Source: Billgrantia ethanolica
GTDB taxonomy: Bacteria > Pseudomonadota > Gammaproteobacteria > Pseudomonadales > Halomonadaceae
Assembly: GCF_021404305.1 (NCBI RefSeq)
Contig: NZ_JABFTX010000001.1
Coordinates: 124,001 to 188,000, forward strand
Direction: 5' to 3'
Length of the DNA stretch: 64,000 bases
The notes under the pieces were generated by a model. It saw only the letters and a program-made list of their open reading frames with translations, was not told the origin of the DNA and made no database searches. Positions within the stretch are counted from its first letter, which is position 1. Every line of letters starts with the position of its first letter. Below are positions 32,713 to 41,676 of this stretch, in pieces. The position numbers and the translations under genes were made by a program.

Positions 32713-34101
32713 ATGAGAAGAGTTTTCGGACTGACAGCCAGGCTGGCCGCTCTCACGATGGTGCCGACCCTGGTCATACTGGCCACCATTCTGCTGGCGC
32801 TGCACTCCTTCGGTGAGTATCGCGTGACCGTCTCGCAGCTCTCCGAACGGCATACCCATGCCTTGATGACGGCCAGCCGGCTGATGCAGCAGAGCGAGAG
32901 CATGCAGGGCAGCGGGGCGATGCTGCTGTTGGCCGACGATCACTTCAGCCGGCGCCAGGCTCTGTTCGAGATCGCCGACAGGCGCGAATGGATGGAGCGT
33001 CTGGTCAACGAACTTGCCGTCATACGCGGCGAGGCGGGCAGCTTCGATGATATCGAGCGAGTGCGCGATCAACTGATGGTGAGTTTCGATGTGCTGGACG
33101 CACTGGTTCAGCGGCGCATCGATCTCGTTGGTCTGCTTCAGCAAGCGCCGGACGAGAGCAGCGACGCCCAGCTGCGCGAGACCGAAAGGCTGCTGGCCCA
33201 GCAGATGCGTACCAATCGCTCACTGTCCCAGGATCTGAACGTGGCCATCGGATATCACGTCAGCGGCATTCGCCTCGACATTCGTGATGCTGCCGAGCAG
33301 ATGGAGCAGCAGCTGCGCCAGCGGGAACATGCCTTGAAGGGCTTTGCCCTGATAGCCGTCCTGTTGCTGCTGGCCACGGCATTTCACATCAACCGTTCGG
33401 TGGTACGCAGAGTGGTCAAGCTGCAACGGGTCATCAGCCGCGAGCGCCCCGCTCCCCATGAGCTGAAAGTGGAGGGAAGCGACGAGATCGCTCAGATGGC
33501 ACGCTCCATCCAACACTATGTCTATCGCATCAACGACAACGAGCGGCGCATCATGGCGATGAACCGCGAACTCGACTTCCTGGCCACCCATGATGCCCTG
33601 ACACAACTGCGCAATCGCCACTATTTCGAGCGCGAGTGCAACGAACGCCGCAGCGACCTGGTGGCCGAGCACTACTGCGTGGCGATGATCGATATCGATC
33701 ACTTCAAGACGATCAACGACACCCATGGCCACGAGGCGGGAGACCGGGTGATTCGCCGGGTCGCCGAGCGCCTGCGGCGAGGGCTCCCCGAGTCCACCCT
33801 GCTGGCCCGCTACGGCGGCGAGGAGTTCGTGGCGCTGTTACCAGGGCTCGACATCGATGCAGTGGCGCCCATGCTGGAGAGCATACGTCATGCACTCGAA
33901 AGCCACTCCATCGAGCTTGGCGAGACAGCGCTGCGTGTCACGGCAAGCTTCGGTCTGGCGCAACAGTTGCCTGGCGGCGAGTTCGACGAGGCCCTCAAGG
34001 CGGCCGATGAAGCGCTCTACCGGGCCAAGCGCAGTGGGCGCAATCGCGTCATGTATCAGTGGCTCTCGAACGACGATTCCGGAGATGCGGCCTATGGGTG
34101 A
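32713..34101 (+). CDS. Membrane-bound diguanylate cyclase (HAMP-GGDEF)
   Basis: The 462-residue protein has a first transmembrane helix (about residues 10-30), a helical periplasmic sensor of about 190 residues, a second helix (GFALIAVLLLLATAFHI) and a HAMP linker. A C-terminal GGDEF domain follows. The active site is GGEEF in ARYGGEEFVALLPG, expected to be active. The preceding residues (PEST-LLARY) lack the RxxD inhibitory site. ATG at 32713 is the first Met after the stop codon region that fits a membrane anchor; a TTG at 32659 is less likely. Its stop overlaps the start of the solute-binding protein gene by 8 bases. Confidence 0.87.
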   Translation: MRRVFGLTARLAALTMVPTLVILATILLALHSFGEYRVTVSQLSERHTHALMTASRLMQQSESMQGSGAMLLLADDHFSRRQALFEIADRREWMERLVNELAVIRGEAGSFDDIERVRDQLMVSFDVLDALVQRRIDLVGLLQQAPDESSDAQLRETERLLAQQMRTNRSLSQDLNVAIGYHVSGIRLDIRDAAEQMEQQLRQREHALKGFALIAVLLLLATAFHINRSVVRRVVKLQRVISRERPAPHELKVEGSDEIAQMARSIQHYVYRINDNERRIMAMNRELDFLATHDALTQLRNRHYFERECNERRSDLVAEHYCVAMIDIDHFKTINDTHGHEAGDRVIRRVAERLRRGLPESTLLARYGGEEFVALLPGLDIDAVAPMLESIRHALESHSIELGETALRVTASFGLAQQLPGGEFDEALKAADEALYRAKRSGRNRVMYQWLSNDDSGDAAYG

Positions 34102-35581
34102 TGCGTTCAGTCGACGGCTGGCGGTGGTTGTGCTCGCAAGTCTTTCGTTCCTGGTGGTGCCGGGGCTGGCTGCTCAGGCTCTGCTACGGGTCGAGCTGCA
34201 GTTGGAGCCGCCGCATCTCGACCCTACACTGACGGCATCCAGCACCGTGGCCGAGGCGTTGCATCTGAATGTCTTTCAAGGGCTCACGCGCATCGATCGG
34301 CATGGCGAGGTGCGGCCGGCACTGGCCACCCATTGGGAGGTAAGCCAGGGTGGTCTCGTCTATGATTTCGCTTTGCGCAGTGACGTTCTCTTTCACCATG
34401 GCAAGGCGTTCGACTCGGGGGTGGCAGCCTACAGCCTGCGGCGCCTGCTGGAGGCGGAAAACGGCAACCCGCAGCGTCATCTGTTCCAGGCGGTCCGTCA
34501 CGTGGAAGAGGTGGGGCCCCATGTGCTGCGCATCGAGTTGTCACGACCCGATGCGCTGCTGCCGTTCCGTCTGGCGCTCTCCGCAGCGGTAATCGTCCAC
34601 CCCGACACGGTACACACCAACCGCACGCACCCGGTAGGCACCGGCCCCTACCGATTTGTCGGCTGGGAGCGCAAGGAGGGGATTCGGTTGCGAGCCTTCG
34701 AAGCGTATTGGGGCGAGCTGCCTGCCATCCGTGAGGCGCTGTTCACCTTTACCCCCAATCGGGTCGAGCTGGAGAATCTGCTCTCGGAAGGGGCCATCGA
34801 TCTCTACCCGGATGCCAGCAGCCTGACCGCCCATATGCCGCTCATGCAGCGCGCCGACTACGTGATCCAGGACGGTCTCAGCGAGGGCGAAGTGCTGCTG
34901 GCCATGAACCATGGTCGTGCGCTCTTCCAGGACATTCGTGTGCGTCGTGCCCTCTCCCATGCCGTCGATCGCGAGGCGCTGCTGGCGATCTATCCCTCCA
35001 TCGACCCACCCTTGATCGGCAGTCACTTTTCGCCGCGCCATCCGGCCTACGTGGATCTGAGCCAGCGCTACCCCCACGATCCCGAGCGGGCTCTGGAGTT
35101 GCTCACCGAGGCCGGTGTCGCCGGCAAGGCCCGTATCACGCTGACGATACCGCCTACCCAGTATGCCGAGCAGAGCAGCCTATACATTGCCTCGGACCTG
35201 GAGGCGGTTGGCTTCGAGGTCGAGTTGCAGCGGGTCTCCTGGGGAGAGTGGCTGCGCCAGGTGTTCACCGAGCGTGACTACGACATGACCGTGATCGCCC
35301 ACGTGGAACCGATGGACATCGACATCTACGCTCGCGATGATTACTACTTCAACTACCACAGCGAAGCGTTTCGCGAGCTCTGGTCACGCATCGAGGCACA
35401 GCAGGACCCGGTCGAGCGTCACCGCCTGCTGGCTCAGGCGCAGCGTCATCTGGCCGAAGACGCGGTCCACGTCTTTTTGTTTCTCAAGCCGCAGCAGGCC
35501 ATACGCAAGTCGAATCTGCAGGGCGTATGGGGCGATGCGCCCATTCCTGCCGTGGTGCTGGAAGAGCTTTACTGGGAGTGA
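34094..35581 (+). CDS. ABC transporter substrate-binding protein, family 5 (orphan)
   Basis: The 495-residue protein has a signal peptide (FSRRLAVVVLASLSFLVVPGLAAQA) and the family-5 pattern of Dpp/Opp/Nik-type binding proteins: LDPTLTASSTVAEALHLNVFQGL at the N-terminus (seen as LDPTLTASS and HLNVFQGLTRID), then HPVGTGPYRFVGWE and RRALSHAVDREALL. No permease or ATPase gene is adjacent. It starts 8 bases inside the diguanylate cyclase gene, with CGGAG nine bases before the ATG, and ends 2 bases before pdxB. The ligand cannot be told. A role as a sensory partner for the cyclase is possible but unproven. Confidence 0.85.
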   Translation: MGDAFSRRLAVVVLASLSFLVVPGLAAQALLRVELQLEPPHLDPTLTASSTVAEALHLNVFQGLTRIDRHGEVRPALATHWEVSQGGLVYDFALRSDVLFHHGKAFDSGVAAYSLRRLLEAENGNPQRHLFQAVRHVEEVGPHVLRIELSRPDALLPFRLALSAAVIVHPDTVHTNRTHPVGTGPYRFVGWERKEGIRLRAFEAYWGELPAIREALFTFTPNRVELENLLSEGAIDLYPDASSLTAHMPLMQRADYVIQDGLSEGEVLLAMNHGRALFQDIRVRRALSHAVDREALLAIYPSIDPPLIGSHFSPRHPAYVDLSQRYPHDPERALELLTEAGVAGKARITLTIPPTQYAEQSSLYIASDLEAVGFEVELQRVSWGEWLRQVFTERDYDMTVIAHVEPMDIDIYARDDYYFNYHSEAFRELWSRIEAQQDPVERHRLLAQAQRHLAEDAVHVFLFLKPQQAIRKSNLQGVWGDAPIPAVVLEELYWE

Positions 35582-35583
35582 AA

Positions 35584-36738
35584 ATGCGCATTCTTGTCGA
35601 TGCCAACGTGCCGGGCGCCGAGGCCTGCTTCGGCCCGCTGGGCGAACTGGAGAGGCGGCCGGGGCGTGAGATCGATGCGGCGGCCCTGCAGGATATCGAC
35701 GTACTGGTGATTCGCTCCATCACACGGCTCGACGCGGCAACGCTCGATGCCGCCGTGGCTCGGGGCTCCCGGCTGCGTTTCGTCGGTACCTGTACCATCG
35801 GTACCGACCATGTCGACCAGGCGGCGCTGGCGCGCCACGGCATCGCGTTTGCCAGTGCGCCGGGTTGCAATGCCGAGGCGGTGGTCGACTTTGTGCTGGG
35901 CAGCCTGCTCACACTGGCCGAGCGTCAGGGGTGGCGACTCGCCGAACGCCGGGTAGGCATCGTCGGAGTGGGCAACGTGGGCGGCAGACTGCAGGCCCGA
36001 CTCCGCGCCATAGGCATCGCCTGCCTGGCCTGCGACCCGCCTCGCGCGGAACGCGAGGGCAGTGAAGGCTTCGCCACTCTCGATACCCTCATCGACGAGT
36101 GCGACGTGCTCTGCCTGCACACGCCGTTGGTGCGCGAAGGGCCGCACGCCACTCATCATCTGCTCGATGCGCAGCGCATCGCCGAGCTGGCTCCCGGCAC
36201 GCTGTTGCTCAATGCCGGGCGGGGCGACTGCGTGGATGGCGCGGCGATGCGTCAGCGGCTGTCCGGTTCCGGTGACATCACGGCGGTACTCGACGTGTGG
36301 GAGGGCGAGCCGGCCATCGACCCGGCGCTGCGCGACCTGGCCGCCATTGCCACCCCCCACATCGCCGGTCACAGCTTGGACGGCAAGCTGCGCGGTACGC
36401 ACCAGATCTATACCGCACTGTGCCGTCACCTGGGCTTGCCGGCACGGCTTGGGCTGGACGATCTGCTGCCCCAGTCCCCCGTCTCGCGCCTGGTGCTTGA
36501 AGGTGGGCTCGATGCCGAGGAGACGCTGCGGCTCTGCCTGCGTGCGGTCTACGACGTGCGCCGCGACCATGACAGCCTGCTGCGTGAGAGCCGCCGACTG
36601 GGCATGGTAGCCGGCTTCGACGCCTGCCGCGCCAACTATCCGCTGCGCCGGGAGCTTTCGACGCTTACCCTCGAGCTGGGCGAAGCGGCCTCGGCTCACG
36701 CAGCCTGGCTGCAGGGTGCGGGTCTGCGCCTGGCGTAA
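35584..36738 (+). CDS. pdxB: Erythronate-4-phosphate dehydrogenase
   Basis: The 384-residue D-2-hydroxyacid dehydrogenase family enzyme catalyses the second step of pyridoxal phosphate synthesis. It shows the NAD fold GIVGVGNVGGRLQARL, NAGRGDCVDG with the catalytic Arg region, VWEGEP, and TPHIAGHSLDGKLRGT, a PdxB-specific form of the catalytic His segment. The ATG at 35584 has GGGAG just before it, within the end of the preceding gene. A 2-base gap to the binding-protein gene suggests cotranscription. Confidence 0.94.
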   Translation: MRILVDANVPGAEACFGPLGELERRPGREIDAAALQDIDVLVIRSITRLDAATLDAAVARGSRLRFVGTCTIGTDHVDQAALARHGIAFASAPGCNAEAVVDFVLGSLLTLAERQGWRLAERRVGIVGVGNVGGRLQARLRAIGIACLACDPPRAEREGSEGFATLDTLIDECDVLCLHTPLVREGPHATHHLLDAQRIAELAPGTLLLNAGRGDCVDGAAMRQRLSGSGDITAVLDVWEGEPAIDPALRDLAAIATPHIAGHSLDGKLRGTHQIYTALCRHLGLPARLGLDDLLPQSPVSRLVLEGGLDAEETLRLCLRAVYDVRRDHDSLLRESRRLGMVAGFDACRANYPLRRELSTLTLELGEAASAHAAWLQGAGLRLA

Positions 36739-36765
36739 GTTCCATGCCGCCACAGGCCTTGACGA

Positions 36766-36796
36766 AGAAGAGCCCGTCGTAGCGACGGGCTCTTCT
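36766..36796. terminator. Bidirectional terminator between pdxB and htpX
   Basis: A perfect 14-bp stem (36766-36779 with 36783-36796) closes a TAG loop between convergent genes. Confidence 0.85.
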
Positions 36797-36845
36797 GGTT
36801 CTACTGCTGCGTACCGGGCTTATGTACCGGGTTCACGTGCAGGGC

Positions 36846-37748
36846 TCAGCGGTAAGCGGCTTCCTTCAGTGCCCGAATGCGGTCGTCCAGCGGCGGGTGG
36901 CTGGCGAACAAGCGCTCCATCAGCGAGCGGGTCTGACCCTTGGTGATGGCCATGGCGCGCAGGGTGTCGGGCATCTGATCGGGGAGTTCGGTCTCCGCCT
37001 TGAGTCGGGCCAGGGCATTGATCATGGCGCCGGAACCGGCCAACTGGGCGCCCGCCGCGTCGGCACGGTACTCACGGTAGCGCGAGAACCAGGCAACGAT
37101 GGCCGAGGCGATCAGGCCGAAGACGATCTCGGCGACGATCACCACCGCGAAGTAACCCATGAAGCCCAGACCGCCTTCACCGCCGCTGCGGGCGCGCAGG
37201 AAGTTGTCGACCAGGTGGGCCACGGCGCGGGCGAAGAACATCACGAAGGTGTTCACCACGCCCTGGATCAGTGCCAGGGTGACCATGTCGCCGTTGGCCA
37301 CGTGGCCGATCTCGTGAGCCAGTACCGCGCGCACCTCTTCCGGGCGCATACGGTTCAGCAGCCCGGCGGAGACCGCCACCAGGGCGTCGTTCTTGTTCCA
37401 ACCGGTGGCGAAGGCGTTGGACTGCTGCGCCGGGAAGATGCCGACCTCAGGGGTCTTGATGCCGGCCTCACGTGACAGCTCCTCGACGGTATCGAGCAGC
37501 CACTTCTCGGTAGCGTTGCTCGGCTGGGTGATCACCACCGTGCCGGTGCCGCGCTTGGCCATCCACTTCGACAGGAACAGCGAGATCAGCGAGCCGGCCA
37601 TGCCGACGATGAAGCAGAAGATCAGCAGGGCGTTGAAGTTGAAGCCCTCGCCGCGCAGGTAACCCTCCACCCCAAGCAGTCGCAGCGTGATGCTGGCGAC
37701 GAGGATCACTGCCAGGTTGGTGCCCAGGAAGAGCAGTATTCTCATCAT
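36846..37748 (-). CDS. htpX: Membrane zinc metalloprotease HtpX
   Basis: The 300-residue inner-membrane M48 protease (E. coli HtpX has 293) has two N-terminal transmembrane helices, the zinc motif AHEIGH near residue 145, and two more hydrophobic segments at about 155-175 and 190-210. It degrades misfolded membrane proteins with FtsH. Two consecutive ATGs (37748 and 37745) are possible; the upstream CCGGAG serves either. It is a single-gene unit. Confidence 0.95.
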   Translation of the reverse strand: MMRILLFLGTNLAVILVASITLRLLGVEGYLRGEGFNFNALLIFCFIVGMAGSLISLFLSKWMAKRGTGTVVITQPSNATEKWLLDTVEELSREAGIKTPEVGIFPAQQSNAFATGWNKNDALVAVSAGLLNRMRPEEVRAVLAHEIGHVANGDMVTLALIQGVVNTFVMFFARAVAHLVDNFLRARSGGEGGLGFMGYFAVVIVAEIVFGLIASAIVAWFSRYREYRADAAGAQLAGSGAMINALARLKAETELPDQMPDTLRAMAITKGQTRSLMERLFASHPPLDDRIRALKEAAYR

Positions 37749-37877
37749 CGTTCGGTATCTCCGGTCATCTCAAGGAAGCGCGGGCCGCACGGGGCGGCCC
37801 AGAAAATCTGTTGATTAGATACGGCTGGTTAACGGAGGTTTCAAGTCCGAACCGAAAAATCGGGTCTACGCCGACGC

Positions 37878-39110
37878 TTACTGGCGATAGCGCGACAGGA
37901 AGCGGGCGAAGCGATCCAGCGCATCGCCGAGCTGATCGGCCCAGGGCAGGGTGACGATACGCACGTGGTCCGGCTCGGGCCAGTTGAAGGCGGTGCCCTG
38001 TACCAGCAGGATCCTTTCCTGCAGCAGTAGATCGAGCACCAGCTTCTGGTCATCCTGGATGGGGTAGACCTTGGGATCGAGCCGCGGGAAGGCGTAGAGC
38101 GCGCCCTTGGCCTTGGTGCAGCTCACCCCGGGAATGGCGTTGAGTTTCTCGTAAGTGATGTCGCGCTGGGCCAGCAGCCTGCCGCCGGGCAGGATCAGGT
38201 CATTGATCGACTGATAGCCGCCCAGCGCCGTCTGGATGGCGTGCTGGGCCGGCACGTTGGCGCACAGGCGCATCGAGGCGAGCATGTTGAGGCCCTGGAT
38301 ATAATCCTGCGCGCGCTGCATGGCCACGCTGCCGGAAAGGATCATCCAGCCGGAGCGGAAGCCGGCGCAGCGGTAGCTCTTGGACAGCCCGTTGAGGGTC
38401 ACCACCAGTTGGTCTTCGTCGGCCAGCGCGCCGGTGGAGACGTGCTCGGTATCGTCGTAGAGGATCTTGTCGTAGATCTCGTCGGAGAACACCACGAGAT
38501 CGTGCTCGCGGGCGATGGCCAGCAGCTCGCGCACCACCTCGGGCGGATAGACCGCACCGGTGGGGTTGTTGGGGTTGATGATCACGATGGCGCGGGTGTG
38601 GCTGGTGACCTTGGCGCGCACGTCGGCGATGTCCGGCGCCCAGTCGGCTTGCTCGTCGCAGCGATAGTGCACCGCATGCCCCCCGGAAAGATGGGCGGCG
38701 GCGGTCCATAGCGGGTAGTCCGGGGCGGGGATCAGAACTTCGTCGCCATCGTTGAGCAGCGCCTGCAGTGCCATCACGATCAGCTCGGACACCCCGTTGC
38801 CGATGAAGATGTCCTCGATGCCTACGCCGGGAATTTCCTTGCGCTGACACTCCTGCATGATCGCCTTGCGAGCCGAATAGAGCCCCTTGGAATCGCAGTA
38901 GCCCTGGGCAGTGGGCAGGTTGCGCATCACGTCCTGGAGAATCTCCTCCGGGGCCTCGAAGCCGAACGGTGCGGGATTGCCGATGTTCAGCTTGAGGATG
39001 CGGTGGCCTTCGTCTTCCAGCCGCTTGGCGTGCTCGAGCACGGGGCCGCGGATGTCATAGCAGACGTTATCGAGCTTGTACGATTTCCTGAACGTGGAGG
39101 GCGTTTCCAT
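37878..39110 (-). CDS. alaA: Glutamate--pyruvate aminotransferase AlaA
   Basis: The 410-residue class I aminotransferase aligns with E. coli AlaA (YfbQ) over its whole length, including SYKLDNVCYDIRGPVLEHAK, ASMRLCANVPAQHAIQTALG and the ending RFARFLSRY. The PLP Lys is Lys244 in GLSKSYR, with NNPTG at 181-185 and DEIY at 210-213. It makes alanine from pyruvate and glutamate. Confidence 0.94.
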   Translation of the reverse strand: METPSTFRKSYKLDNVCYDIRGPVLEHAKRLEDEGHRILKLNIGNPAPFGFEAPEEILQDVMRNLPTAQGYCDSKGLYSARKAIMQECQRKEIPGVGIEDIFIGNGVSELIVMALQALLNDGDEVLIPAPDYPLWTAAAHLSGGHAVHYRCDEQADWAPDIADVRAKVTSHTRAIVIINPNNPTGAVYPPEVVRELLAIAREHDLVVFSDEIYDKILYDDTEHVSTGALADEDQLVVTLNGLSKSYRCAGFRSGWMILSGSVAMQRAQDYIQGLNMLASMRLCANVPAQHAIQTALGGYQSINDLILPGGRLLAQRDITYEKLNAIPGVSCTKAKGALYAFPRLDPKVYPIQDDQKLVLDLLLQERILLVQGTAFNWPEPDHVRIVTLPWADQLGDALDRFARFLSRYRQ

Positions 39111-39174
39111 GAGGTGTCCGAGATTCCAGTGGTGTCCGGTGGCTCCGGTCAGCCCTGCTGCCGGAACTCAGTGA

Positions 39175-40155
39175 TTATGCGGGGTTGTCGACGTCGCCGC
39201 TATCGTTGATCACTGCTTGTGGCGTTGGCTCTTCGTCGGCTTCCGGCGGCGGGATGTCGGCGGGGGTTTCCAGCGTCAAACGGCCCAGCTTGCCATCGCG
39301 CAGCTCGTGCAGCAGGACCTCGGCGCCGCGATGCAGGTCGATCTCGCCGCCGGGGCGCAGCCCGCCACGACGGCTGGCGATCTCGGCCAGTATCGCATGG
39401 CCGTCGAAGCCGGCCACGGCGAGCAGGTCGATGCGCTTCGGTCCATCCGCCTCTACTTGCTCGGCCTGGAGGTTGGGCGCGTAGGGCGGCAGGGCGGTCA
39501 GTTTGTAACGGGCCTTCAACGCCTCGGGATAGCGGCGGGCCAGCTCGGCGGCAGTGACCACCGCCACGTCGACGTAATCGATGGCGGTATCGCGGATGGC
39601 GCCGCTGGCGGCCAGGCGGTAGGCGCTGGCCTGATCCTCTATCTTCGGCCACAGCACGCCGGGGGTGTCGATCAGTGCCACGCGGCCGGCGATACGCACC
39701 TTCTGCTGGCGTTTTGTCACCGCCGGCTCGTTGCCGGTCTTGGCGATGGCCTTGCCGGCCAGGCCGTTAATCAGGGTCGACTTGCCGACGTTGGGAATGC
39801 CCATGATCATCACCCGCACGTCACGGTCGGCGCGTACCTGCCCGGCTAGCTCATGGCACAGCTTGGGGATGCGCTTGAGTTCGCGGGCGTTGGTGGTGGT
39901 GACCGCCAGTGCGCGGGTGTGGGGCAGCGAATCGAAGTGCGCCACCCACTCCCGGGTACGCTCCGGGTCGGCCAGGTCGGCCCGCGAGAGGATCTTGAGC
40001 ACCGGCTTGTGGCGGGTCAGGCCGGCCAGCATGGGGTTGGCACTGGAGTAGGGCAGGCGGGCGTCGAGCACCTCGATCGCCACGTCGATTTCCGGCAGCG
40101 CCTCTTGTATCTGGCGGCGCGCCTTGTTCATGTGTCCCGGATACCAGCCGAGCAT
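39175..40155 (-). CDS. Circularly permuted ribosome-assembly GTPase (YlqF/RbgA family)
   Basis: The 326-residue protein starts MLGWYPGHMNKARRQI, as the family does. GTPase motifs occur in permuted order: G4-like SRAD at 57-60 (NKxD in Bacillus), then G1 GIPNVGKST at 119-127, then G3 DTPG at 163-166. In Bacillus this protein matures the 50S subunit. ATG at 40155 has GCAGGAG upstream; an in-frame ATG at 40170 is less likely. The C-terminus carries a short acidic tail. Confidence 0.9.
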   Translation of the reverse strand: MLGWYPGHMNKARRQIQEALPEIDVAIEVLDARLPYSSANPMLAGLTRHKPVLKILSRADLADPERTREWVAHFDSLPHTRALAVTTTNARELKRIPKLCHELAGQVRADRDVRVMIMGIPNVGKSTLINGLAGKAIAKTGNEPAVTKRQQKVRIAGRVALIDTPGVLWPKIEDQASAYRLAASGAIRDTAIDYVDVAVVTAAELARRYPEALKARYKLTALPPYAPNLQAEQVEADGPKRIDLLAVAGFDGHAILAEIASRRGGLRPGGEIDLHRGAEVLLHELRDGKLGRLTLETPADIPPPEADEEPTPQAVINDSGDVDNPA

Positions 40156-40223
40156 GTGCCACTCCTGCAAACCGTACGAGGCCGCCCATCATAGCAGAAG
40201 GGCGGCCTCGGCAGGGGGGATGA

Positions 40224-40625
40224 CTACTCGCCGGGATGGAAGGCGATGGCGACCGAATTGATGCAGTAGCGCAGCCCGGTGGTATGGGGCGGCCCGTCAG
40301 GAAACACATGGCCCAGGTGAGCATCGCAGTGAGCGCAAACGACCTCGGTACGGTGCATGCCGTGGGAGTCGTCCTGACGCTCCTCGACGGCGGCCTGGCC
40401 CAGCGGGCGATCGAAGCTGGGCCAGCCGCAGCCGGCTTCGAACTTGTGCTCGTTCTCGAACAGCGGAGCATTGCAGCACACGCAGTGGTAGATGCCGTGC
40501 TCGTCGGTCACCTGATAGTCGCCGCTGAAAGGGCGCTCGGTGCCCTGCTGGCGCGTCACGCGATACTGCTCAGGGGTAAGCTGGGCTTGCCATTCGGCAT
40601 CGCTCTTCACGATCTTCTTGCGCAT
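40224..40625 (-). CDS. msrB: Peptide-methionine (R)-S-oxide reductase
   Basis: The 133-residue enzyme repairs oxidised Met. It has the structural zinc Cys pairs Cys48/Cys51 and Cys97/Cys100, and the catalytic Cys121 in [10 protein letters not shown]. Start ATG 40625 follows AGGAGAGAGG; the frame extends further upstream but without family similarity. Downstream the GTPase gene follows after 68 bases, so the two may be cotranscribed. Confidence 0.95.
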   Translation of the reverse strand: MRKKIVKSDAEWQAQLTPEQYRVTRQQGTERPFSGDYQVTDEHGIYHCVCCNAPLFENEHKFEAGCGWPSFDRPLGQAAVEERQDDSHGMHRTEVVCAHCDAHLGHVFPDGPPHTTGLRYCINSVAIAFHPGE

Positions 40626-40715
40626 GGCCTCTCTCCTGCGGGGGGCGACGTCGGCTTCATCTGACACTGAAAGCTTGGCCGTTTTCCCTCTTTTCGGCCA
40701 GCCCGAGGCCGACAG

Positions 40716-40744
40716 TTGACAGCCTCGGGGGGCTTGAGTAACAT
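40716..40744 (+). promoter_or_regulatory. Promoter of the Glu/Gly tRNA operon
   Basis: A perfect -35 TTGACA (40716-40721), a 17-base spacer and -10 TAACAT (40739-40744) precede the first tRNA by 37 bases. The G+C-rich discriminator is typical of stable-RNA promoters. Confidence 0.8.
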
Positions 40745-40781
40745 TCGCGCCACCTCGTTGAGGCAAAAGCGAGACGGCTGC

Positions 40782-40857
40782 GTCCCATTCGTCTAGTGGT
40801 CCAGGACACCGCCCTTTCACGGCGGGAACAGGGGTTCGAACCCCCTATGGGACGCCA
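40782..40857 (+). tRNA. tRNA-Glu(UUC), copy 1
   Basis: A 76-nt cloverleaf with encoded CCA; acceptor arms GTCCCAT and ATGGGAC pair. The anticodon TTC is at 40816-40818. T-loop GGTTCGAACC is canonical. Confidence 0.97.
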
Positions 40858-40917
40858 CTCGTTTTACGCTGTTTTCAACGGGTACCGGAGTGCAGGACCG
40901 AAGTGCAAGAGCAGAGT

Positions 40918-40992
40918 GCGGGAATAGCTCAGTGGTAGAGCATCGCCTTGCCAAGGCGAGGGTCGGGAGTTCGAATCTCCTTTCCCGCTCCA
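40918..40992 (+). tRNA. tRNA-Gly(GCC), copy 1
   Basis: A 75-nt cloverleaf with encoded CCA; acceptor arms GCGGGAA and TTCCCGC pair. Anticodon GCC is at 40950-40952. An 18-nt hairpin with a TTCG loop (40994-41011) follows directly and lacks a T run, so it is more likely a processing element than a terminator. Confidence 0.97.
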
Positions 40993-41021
40993 AATTCTGC
41001 TTCGGCAGAATGAGCAGGTTC

Positions 41022-41075
41022 GGTGAAGGGTCGGGAGCTGGTGCGCCAGTCCGATCGAATCACCTTCCCGCTCCA
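41022..41075 (+). pseudogene. Decayed 3' part of a tRNA-Gly copy
   Basis: GGGTCGGGAG at 41028-41037, TCGAAT at 41055-41060 and CTTCCCGCTCCA up to 41075 match the 3' half of the tRNA-Gly genes in this array, but foreign sequence interrupts the T arm and the 5' half is missing. The 18 bases after it (41076-41093) are identical to those after the second intact tRNA-Gly (41297-41314). Confidence 0.7.
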
Positions 41076-41093
41076 GCACGGTCTGGCTTTTGC

Positions 41094-41169
41094 GTCCCAT
41101 TCGTCTAGTGGTCTAGGACACCGCCCTTTCACGGCGGGAACAGGGGTTCGAACCCCCTATGGGACGCCA
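41094..41169 (+). tRNA. tRNA-Glu(UUC), copy 2
   Basis: 76 nt with encoded CCA; anticodon TTC at 41128-41130. It differs from copy 1 only in the D loop (GGTCTAGG versus GGTCCAGG). Confidence 0.97.
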
Positions 41170-41221
41170 CCTTCCGGTTGCGGTAGCAGTTGCTTTATCG
41201 ATAGCATAGACGTTCGTGCAT

Positions 41222-41296
41222 GCGGGAATAGCTCAGTGGTAGAGCATCGCCTTGCCAAGGCGAGGGTCGGGAGTTCGAATCTCCTTTCCCGCTCCA
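41222..41296 (+). tRNA. tRNA-Gly(GCC), copy 2
   Basis: 75 nt with encoded CCA, identical to copy 1; anticodon GCC at 41254-41256. Confidence 0.97.
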
Positions 41297-41314
41297 GCAC
41301 GGTCTGGCTTTTGC

Positions 41315-41390
41315 GTCCCATTCGTCTAGTGGCCTAGGACACCGCCCTTTCACGGCGGGAACAGGGGTTCGAACCCCCTATGGGACGCCA
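41315..41390 (+). tRNA. tRNA-Glu(UUC), copy 3
   Basis: 76 nt with encoded CCA; anticodon TTC at 41349-41351. D loop reads GGCCTAGG, a third variant. Confidence 0.97.
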
Positions 41391-41435
41391 CTTCGATACT
41401 CTGTGATGTTCATGTCGACACTTCAGAGGCAATAA

Positions 41436-41510
41436 GCGGGAATAGCTCAGTGGTAGAGCATCGCCTTGCCAAGGCGAGGGTCGGGAGTTCGAATCTCCTT
41501 TCCCGCTCCA
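41436..41510 (+). tRNA. tRNA-Gly(GCC), copy 3
   Basis: 75 nt with encoded CCA, identical to copies 1 and 2; anticodon GCC at 41468-41470. No clear terminator follows before 41677. Confidence 0.97.
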
Positions 41511-41676
41511 GTTTCTTCTACACCCATCAAGATGCCAGGGCTCGGCCCCCCCCTACTTAATTTGATGACCTTGCCCATGGGCGAGGGTTTCGGCGTTTTT
41601 CCAGGCGGCGACTTGAAAAATTCCTTCGCGCCCTAATCTCTTGAGCTTGCACTTCATCCCAACGCAAGGATGTCCC

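Noticed and set aside
36811..36835. GTACCGGGCTTAT direct repeat after pdxB
   Set aside because: Only two short copies; could be chance in GC-rich spacer.
40994..41011. TTCG-loop hairpin after tRNA-Gly copy 1 as a terminator
   Set aside because: No T run follows and further tRNAs of the operon lie downstream.
40890..41337. Short frames across the tRNA array
   Set aside because: They are translations of tRNA genes.
40782..41510. tRNA array as an integration site for a mobile element
   Set aside because: No integrase, att-like duplication or base-composition shift next to it; the duplicated spacer is explained by internal crossover.
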